This document shows positions 6,244 through 10,328 of a stretch of 10,328 bases of DNA, piece by piece. The translations under genes were made by a program, and so were the position numbers. Origin of the DNA: Rhodospirillales bacterium (lineage in GTDB: Bacteria > Pseudomonadota > Alphaproteobacteria > Rhodospirillales > Casp-alpha2); NCBI GenBank assembly GCA_030727885.1, contig JANRAT010000010.1, forward strand, positions 1 to 10,328, given 5' to 3'. Numbering within the stretch: position 1 is the first letter of the stretch; each line of letters begins with the position of its first letter. The notes below the pieces were generated by a model. It searched no databases. It saw only the letters and a program-made list of their open reading frames with translations, and was not told the origin of the DNA.

Positions 6244-7164
6244 ATGGCATTATCCGACCCCCTTGAAGGCATGACCGTATTTGCCGCTGTGGTTGAAGCG
6301 GAAAGCTTCACAGGCGCCGCCCGTTCGCTGCGCAATTCCAAGGCGGCGGTCAGTACGCAAATACAGAAACTTGAAGACCGGCTCGGCGTCAGGCTTTTGA
6401 ACCGCACCACCCGCCGTCTGTCACTGACCGATGAAGGGCGGGCCTTTTATGATCACTGCCGACGCATATTGGATGAGGCCCGCGAAGCTGCCGATGCGCT
6501 CGACAGCCTCAATACAGTGCCGCGAGGTCTGCTCAGGGTCAATGCACCGATGTCTTTCGGAATCTTGCATCTGGGTTCCGCCATCGCTGATTTCATGCAG
6601 TCGTACCCTGAGATCGAAATCGATCTGGTGCTCAACGACCGCCAGATTGATGTTGTCGAGGACGGTTTTGATCTGGCCATCCGCATTGCACGATTACCTG
6701 ATTCCAGCCTGATTGCGCGAAGACTGGCACCTTGCAGAATACTGGTCGCTGCCAGCCCGAGCTATTGGGACCGGCGGGGTCGCCCCGGGCATCCTAGCGA
6801 ATTGAAGGATCATGATGCGCTGATCTATGACTATCTGTCGGAACCGGATACGTGGACATTTAATGGCCCGGACGGACGGATTTCCGTGAATGTTCAGGGG
6901 CGCATCCGCGCGAATAATGGAGAGGTTTTGCTGCAAGCCGCAAAGCAGGGCCTTGGCGTGTGCCTCACTCCGACATTCTTCTGCAGTGATGAAGTTAAAA
7001 ACTGTTCACTAGAAACTGTGCTGTCCGAATTTGAAGACCATTCAGTATCAATTTATGCCGTGTATCCGCACCGCCGCCACTTGTCGCCCCGGGTCCGGGC
7101 CTTTGTCGATTTCCTGGCCGAACGTTTTGGCGACACCCCCTATTGGGATTCTGGCTTTGCTTGA
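6244..7164 (+). CDS. LysR-type transcriptional regulator, divergent from azoR-pirin
   Basis: This 306-residue LysR-type regulator has a winged helix-turn-helix at about residues 8-66 (FTGAARSLRNSKAAVSTQIQ then LEDRLGVRLLNRTTR), a linker helix to about 90, and a periplasmic-binding-like effector domain at about 94-295. The IDVVEDGFDLAIRIARLPDSSL segment (135-156) is typical of the CrgA/AaeR-like branch. ATG 6244 is chosen because GAGG lies 5 nt upstream and it matches the family N-terminus. An in-frame ATG at 6205 has no ribosome site and would place the inverted repeat inside the coding region. Five cysteines are present (72, 164, 240, 247, 254). Cys164 looks like a family residue, but the 240/247/254 series, spaced C-x6-C-x6-C, is unusual. 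It probably controls the azoR-pirin operon and itself; the ligand is unknown. Confidence 0.93.
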   Translation: MALSDPLEGMTVFAAVVEAESFTGAARSLRNSKAAVSTQIQKLEDRLGVRLLNRTTRRLSLTDEGRAFYDHCRRILDEAREAADALDSLNTVPRGLLRVNAPMSFGILHLGSAIADFMQSYPEIEIDLVLNDRQIDVVEDGFDLAIRIARLPDSSLIARRLAPCRILVAASPSYWDRRGRPGHPSELKDHDALIYDYLSEPDTWTFNGPDGRISVNVQGRIRANNGEVLLQAAKQGLGVCLTPTFFCSDEVKNCSLETVLSEFEDHSVSIYAVYPHRRHLSPRVRAFVDFLAERFGDTPYWDSGFA

Positions 7165-7172
7165 TGAGTGAC

Positions 7173-9263
7173 TTAGCGGCCTTCACGCCACCAAGCCAGA
7201 CTGGCCAGGCCTAGGCCAATAACAAGGACCAGCCACCAGGGCGCCAACGGCACGTTGGTCACACCGGTCACACTGAAGGCTTCGTTACGGACCAGGCCGA
7301 GCCAGCCGGCACCATGCGTCTGTCTGTCGGGCTGCACTCCGCGCAGGCTGGGCATACCATCAACCAGCCAACGCACACCGCCGCCAGCAGCCTCGGCGAT
7401 TTTTTTGGCAGGGACATCGGTCGAGCGTAAATCCGCAAGCTCAAGAGGATTCAAGGCGCCGGCCGGCGCTAATGCAATATGGGTGTCGTCACCAATCCGA
7501 TACAGCCCGATCTCGTCAACGGCGACCCGTGCCGTTGATTTCCCAGCCGCTTCAGGTTTCAGCGTTACTGAGGATTTAATGCCACTCGGGCTTTCGATGC
7601 TGACAACTTCAGAGCCGGAGTTCAGACTGCGCCGTTCGATCCTGAGCTCGCCGTTCTCGACAACGGCTGACAGACCTTCTTCATCCAGTTCCGGTTCCTT
7701 CATCAGCCAATGTGCGATGCGGCGCATCAATTCCGCCTGCGGCCCGCCATTTTCATAGCCGCGCGCCCAAAGCCACAGTTGATCACTGGCAATCAGTGCA
7801 ACACGACCCTGATCAACCCGCTCCATCATCAACAGAGGATTGCCGTCTACACCGCTCATCAGTGTCGGCGCGACACTCGTCGTCACACCGATCTGGCGAA
7901 ACCATGAGCCCCAGCTCGGTTCAAGATCATCACGGCCCGGCACGACAGCACCCGGCAGCGCACTGGTCACGGGATGACGATGGCCAAGCTCAGTTATGCG
8001 TGGCTTGAACTTTTGCTCGAAAATCTGCCCGGTCGGTTGGCCTGGAAGAATGTCAACGAGCGGTGTTCTGGCCAGCGATCTGAGTCCGCCGAATTCCGGT
8101 CCAACCGATAAAAGTACTGCACCGCCACCACGCACGTAACTGGCGATGTTGCGGAAATAGATCGGTGGCAGCACGTCGCGCACGACATACCGATCAAAGA
8201 CGATCAGATCAAATTCACCAATCTTTTCTTCGAACAGTTCGCGGACAGGAAATGCTATCAGCGATATCTCATTCAGCGGCGTGAAGTCGTTCTTTTCCGG
8301 TGGTCTCAAAATGGTGAAGTGAACAAGATCAACCGATGGATCGGATTTGAGCAGGTTGCGCCAAGTCCGCTCACCGGCGTGTGGTTGCCCCGACACCAGC
8401 AGCACCTTCAGACGATCGCGTACACCATTGACGGAAACCACGGCGCGGTTGTTGACCGCCGACAGTTCGCCTTCGGCAGCTTTTGCTTCCAACTCGATAA
8501 ACGTCGGACCGGCATGATCCAGAGTCATCTTGAACTCGTGATCCTGATTGGCTGTCAGCTTTAGTGTTTCTCGCACCTCGCCGTCAACGTGGATCGTCAC
8601 ATCGACAAGATCCGAGCCGAAGCGTCCATCGCCTGCAATACGGTCCTCGATCCGATACCGCACGCTAACCTCATTGCCGACGATGCCGTAACCCGGCGCA
8701 TCAGCAATAACCAGTCGGCGGTCTTTTTCATCCTTGTCACCGCTGATCAACACATGCAACGGACCGGCCAATCCGCCATTCGTGGCAAGTTCGGCATCAT
8801 GGATCTGCCCATCCGTAATCAGAATGGCCCCGGCAAATCGCGACCGCGGCAGATCACCAAGCGCATCAGTCATCGCGCCCATCAACCGTGTTCCATCCTT
8901 TGTACCGTGACCGTCCCCGTCTCGCACGGTAACTGTGCGCACCTCCATGCCGGGCATGGCACTTATTTGACCGACGAGTTGTGCCGCCGCCGCCTCACTG
9001 CGATTTTTACGCTCTCCGATTTTTTGACTGGACGTCTCGTCAACCAGAACGATGGCTATATCATTTTCTGGCGTGCGCTCTTCGACACTGATGCGCGGCT
9101 CCAGCAATGTCAGCACCAGCATCGCCAGCAGCAGCGCCCTATAAATTGCACCACGCCGCCCTGTGCGCAGCAGTTGCATGCCCAACAAAACCAAACCAAG
9201 GACCGCCAGCACCGCGATAAATTGTATAGGCAGCGACGGCGTCCAGAGAATTTCAGCTGTCAT
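7173..9263 (-). CDS. Membrane protein with vWA-like and GATase1-like regions, partner of DUF4159 protein
   Basis: The 696-residue inner-membrane protein has two N-terminal helices (about 13-32 and 39-54), a large extracytoplasmic body, and one C-terminal helix (about 676-692) followed by a short basic tail. A von Willebrand A-like region starts at 69, with a MIDAS-like DETSS (Asp75, Thr77, Ser79; DxTxS) and TDG at 150-152. A class I amidotransferase-like fold follows from about 286 (VLLVSGQP, then FDLIVFDRY, YVRGGGAVLLSVGPEFGG) with its end at about 487-520. The protein contains no cysteine, so it cannot use the amidotransferase nucleophile. ATG 9263 overlaps the upstream stop in an ATGA junction, with AAGAGG 8 nt before it, so translation is coupled. 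Such genes usually sit downstream of MoxR, DUF58 and DUF4159 genes; the biochemical role is unknown. It converges on the LysR gene with an 8-bp gap and no visible terminator. Confidence 0.82.
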   Translation of the reverse strand: MTAEILWTPSLPIQFIAVLAVLGLVLLGMQLLRTGRRGAIYRALLLAMLVLTLLEPRISVEERTPENDIAIVLVDETSSQKIGERKNRSEAAAAQLVGQISAMPGMEVRTVTVRDGDGHGTKDGTRLMGAMTDALGDLPRSRFAGAILITDGQIHDAELATNGGLAGPLHVLISGDKDEKDRRLVIADAPGYGIVGNEVSVRYRIEDRIAGDGRFGSDLVDVTIHVDGEVRETLKLTANQDHEFKMTLDHAGPTFIELEAKAAEGELSAVNNRAVVSVNGVRDRLKVLLVSGQPHAGERTWRNLLKSDPSVDLVHFTILRPPEKNDFTPLNEISLIAFPVRELFEEKIGEFDLIVFDRYVVRDVLPPIYFRNIASYVRGGGAVLLSVGPEFGGLRSLARTPLVDILPGQPTGQIFEQKFKPRITELGHRHPVTSALPGAVVPGRDDLEPSWGSWFRQIGVTTSVAPTLMSGVDGNPLLMMERVDQGRVALIASDQLWLWARGYENGGPQAELMRRIAHWLMKEPELDEEGLSAVVENGELRIERRSLNSGSEVVSIESPSGIKSSVTLKPEAAGKSTARVAVDEIGLYRIGDDTHIALAPAGALNPLELADLRSTDVPAKKIAEAAGGGVRWLVDGMPSLRGVQPDRQTHGAGWLGLVRNEAFSVTGVTNVPLAPWWLVLVIGLGLASLAWWREGR

Positions 9264-10328
9264 TGCCCGAGCCTCTTGATAATCGCCGGCATGTGCACCT
9301 GATCCGCTTTGTAATTTCCGGTCAGCACGTACATCACCAGATTTATGCCGAAGCGGAACGCCATTTCGCGCTGCCGTTCACCGCCAGGCACGACCGGGAA
9401 CATCGGCCGCTGCGCATCATCCATTGCCCAAGCCGATGCCCAGTCATTCGACCCTGCAATAATGGGCGAAACACCGTCATTGACCCGCTCGCCGGCGCGT
9501 TCGACCCACAATGTCGTGCCGGCATAACGGCCGGGAAATTGATTCATCAGATAAAATGATCGTGTCAGCACATGCCCGGCATCTACCGGTACCAGCGGTG
9601 GCAAGTCGAGCCTGATCGACAGATCCCGCAACGCCGTTGCCTGTGCCCCGCCGCCCCGGTCCTGAGTATCGAACAGAACCGTCCCACCGTTTTTCAGATA
9701 TTCTTTGACGGCCAGTGCTGATACGTCATCAAGCTCATAATCGGGTGTCACCGGCCAGTAAATCAGCGGAAAGAACGCCAACTCGTCAATGCCGGGCTCT
9801 ACTGCTTGCGGTGTGCCCAGTTCAGCGGCCGTGCGCCTGGCCAGCATTGTCGTCAGCCCCATCAAGCCCCGCAAACTGACGTCATCAACACGTGCGTTGC
9901 CGGTTTCGAGGTAGGCCAACCGCGTTTCAAGGCTGCTGTCTCTGGCAAATTTTTCATCTGCAGCATGTCCGACAGACACATTTCCACCAGACAACATCGC
10001 TGCAAGCAACATGGAAGCGACAACGCTTCTGAGCGGCTTTCCGCCGCCCCGGATCCATAAGCCCGCCGCCATATCAACTAAGAACAGAATCAAAACAGCG
10101 AGGAAAAACCATCCCGTCATATCACGCTCTGCCGGCTTCTCATAAGCTGCACGTGTCCAGTCGTCTGCCACTTGCAATGATTTCAAAGGTGGCAAGGATG
10201 TCGTCAAATTGAAGCTCCGACGAAAGTCTTCTGCGCCATAGATCCCCGGTGGATGACGTTCGGAAACCAGCTCCGTATCTATTGCTGCGACGTCAATGGG
10301 TTGCACATTGGCGGCAGGATCGCTGAGT
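9260..10328 (-). CDS. DUF4159 domain membrane protein, 5' end beyond the window
   Basis: The visible 355 codons are the C-terminal part of a longer protein. The frame stays open through the right edge, so a GTG at 10306 should not be taken as the start. Alphaproteobacterial homologues that I recall are near 900 residues, with a BatA-like N-terminal membrane domain. Seen here, in visible-residue numbers, are the end of an extracytoplasmic domain (PPGIYGAEDFRRSFNL at about 26-41), a transmembrane helix (72-91), a second hydrophobic segment (100-122) ending in a signal-peptidase-like GHAADE, and the DUF4159 domain from about 135. The last includes FFPLIYWPV, YLKNGGTVLFDTQD and the C-terminal MAFRFGINLVMYVLTGNYKADQVH. 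The domain has a GATase-like character but no cysteine. Its stop overlaps the next start by 4 nt, so the two proteins are probably made in fixed ratio and act together. Confidence 0.85.
   Translation of the reverse strand, partial: LSDPAANVQPIDVAAIDTELVSERHPPGIYGAEDFRRSFNLTTSLPPLKSLQVADDWTRAAYEKPAERDMTGWFFLAVLILFLVDMAAGLWIRGGGKPLRSVVASMLLAAMLSGGNVSVGHAADEKFARDSSLETRLAYLETGNARVDDVSLRGLMGLTTMLARRTAAELGTPQAVEPGIDELAFFPLIYWPVTPDYELDDVSALAVKEYLKNGGTVLFDTQDRGGGAQATALRDLSIRLDLPPLVPVDAGHVLTRSFYLMNQFPGRYAGTTLWVERAGERVNDGVSPIIAGSNDWASAWAMDDAQRPMFPVVPGGERQREMAFRFGINLVMYVLTGNYKADQVHMPAIIKRLGQ

Noticed and set aside
8589..9302. 237-codon plus-strand open frame near the junction of the two envelope genes
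   Set aside because: It is antisense to both coupled genes, low in hydrophobic pattern and rich in Arg, His and Gln as expected from a reverse-frame shadow.
9260..10306. GTG at 10306 as the start of the DUF4159 protein
   Set aside because: The frame stays open upstream to the window edge, and the sequence around it is mid-protein in the family, so the gene is truncated rather than short.

Overview
The window looks like chromosomal core sequence from a motile, moderately GC-rich alphaproteobacterium, perhaps a marine Rhodospirillales-type lineage. This placement rests on protein style (alphaproteobacterial FlgG, the DUF4159 / amidotransferase-like pair, the LysR-azoreductase-pirin cluster) and is an inference; no rRNA or marker gene is present. 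I saw no insertion sequence, phage gene, tRNA, rRNA or CRISPR array.

Layout from left to right. (1) A minus-strand MFS transporter runs off the left edge. It is divergent from a plus-strand, lipoprotein-type D-Ala-D-Ala carboxypeptidase/endopeptidase of the PBP4 (DacB) family. (2) A solitary minus-strand flgG (distal flagellar rod) follows. It has its own sigma-54 promoter matching the -24/-12 consensus, a full-consensus IHF site just upstream at about -50, and its own terminator. (3) Next is a minus-strand cytoplasmic protein of the 4,5-dihydroxyphthalate decarboxylase / substrate-binding-like family, with a perfect 14-bp palindrome in its leader. (4) A two-gene minus-strand operon, azoR then pirin, ends at a strong intrinsic terminator. 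A LysR-type regulator is divergent from it, and their shared 123-bp region holds a perfect 8+8 bp inverted repeat and a candidate azoR promoter. (5) The regulator converges, with an 8-bp gap, on two translationally coupled minus-strand genes: a DUF4159 membrane protein cut by the right edge, and a 696-residue membrane protein with vWA-like and GATase1-like regions. Such pairs usually accompany a MoxR AAA+ ATPase and a DUF58 protein, expected beyond the right edge.

The genes form independent units. The clearest functional module is LysR-azoR-pirin, probably a response to quinones or other electrophiles; the regulator carries an unusual evenly spaced cysteine series. The best regulatory signal is the sigma-54/IHF arrangement at flgG. 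The least understood module is the right-hand pair; the 696-residue member has no cysteine at all, so it cannot be a working class I glutamine amidotransferase. I did not find a convincing wholly new system.
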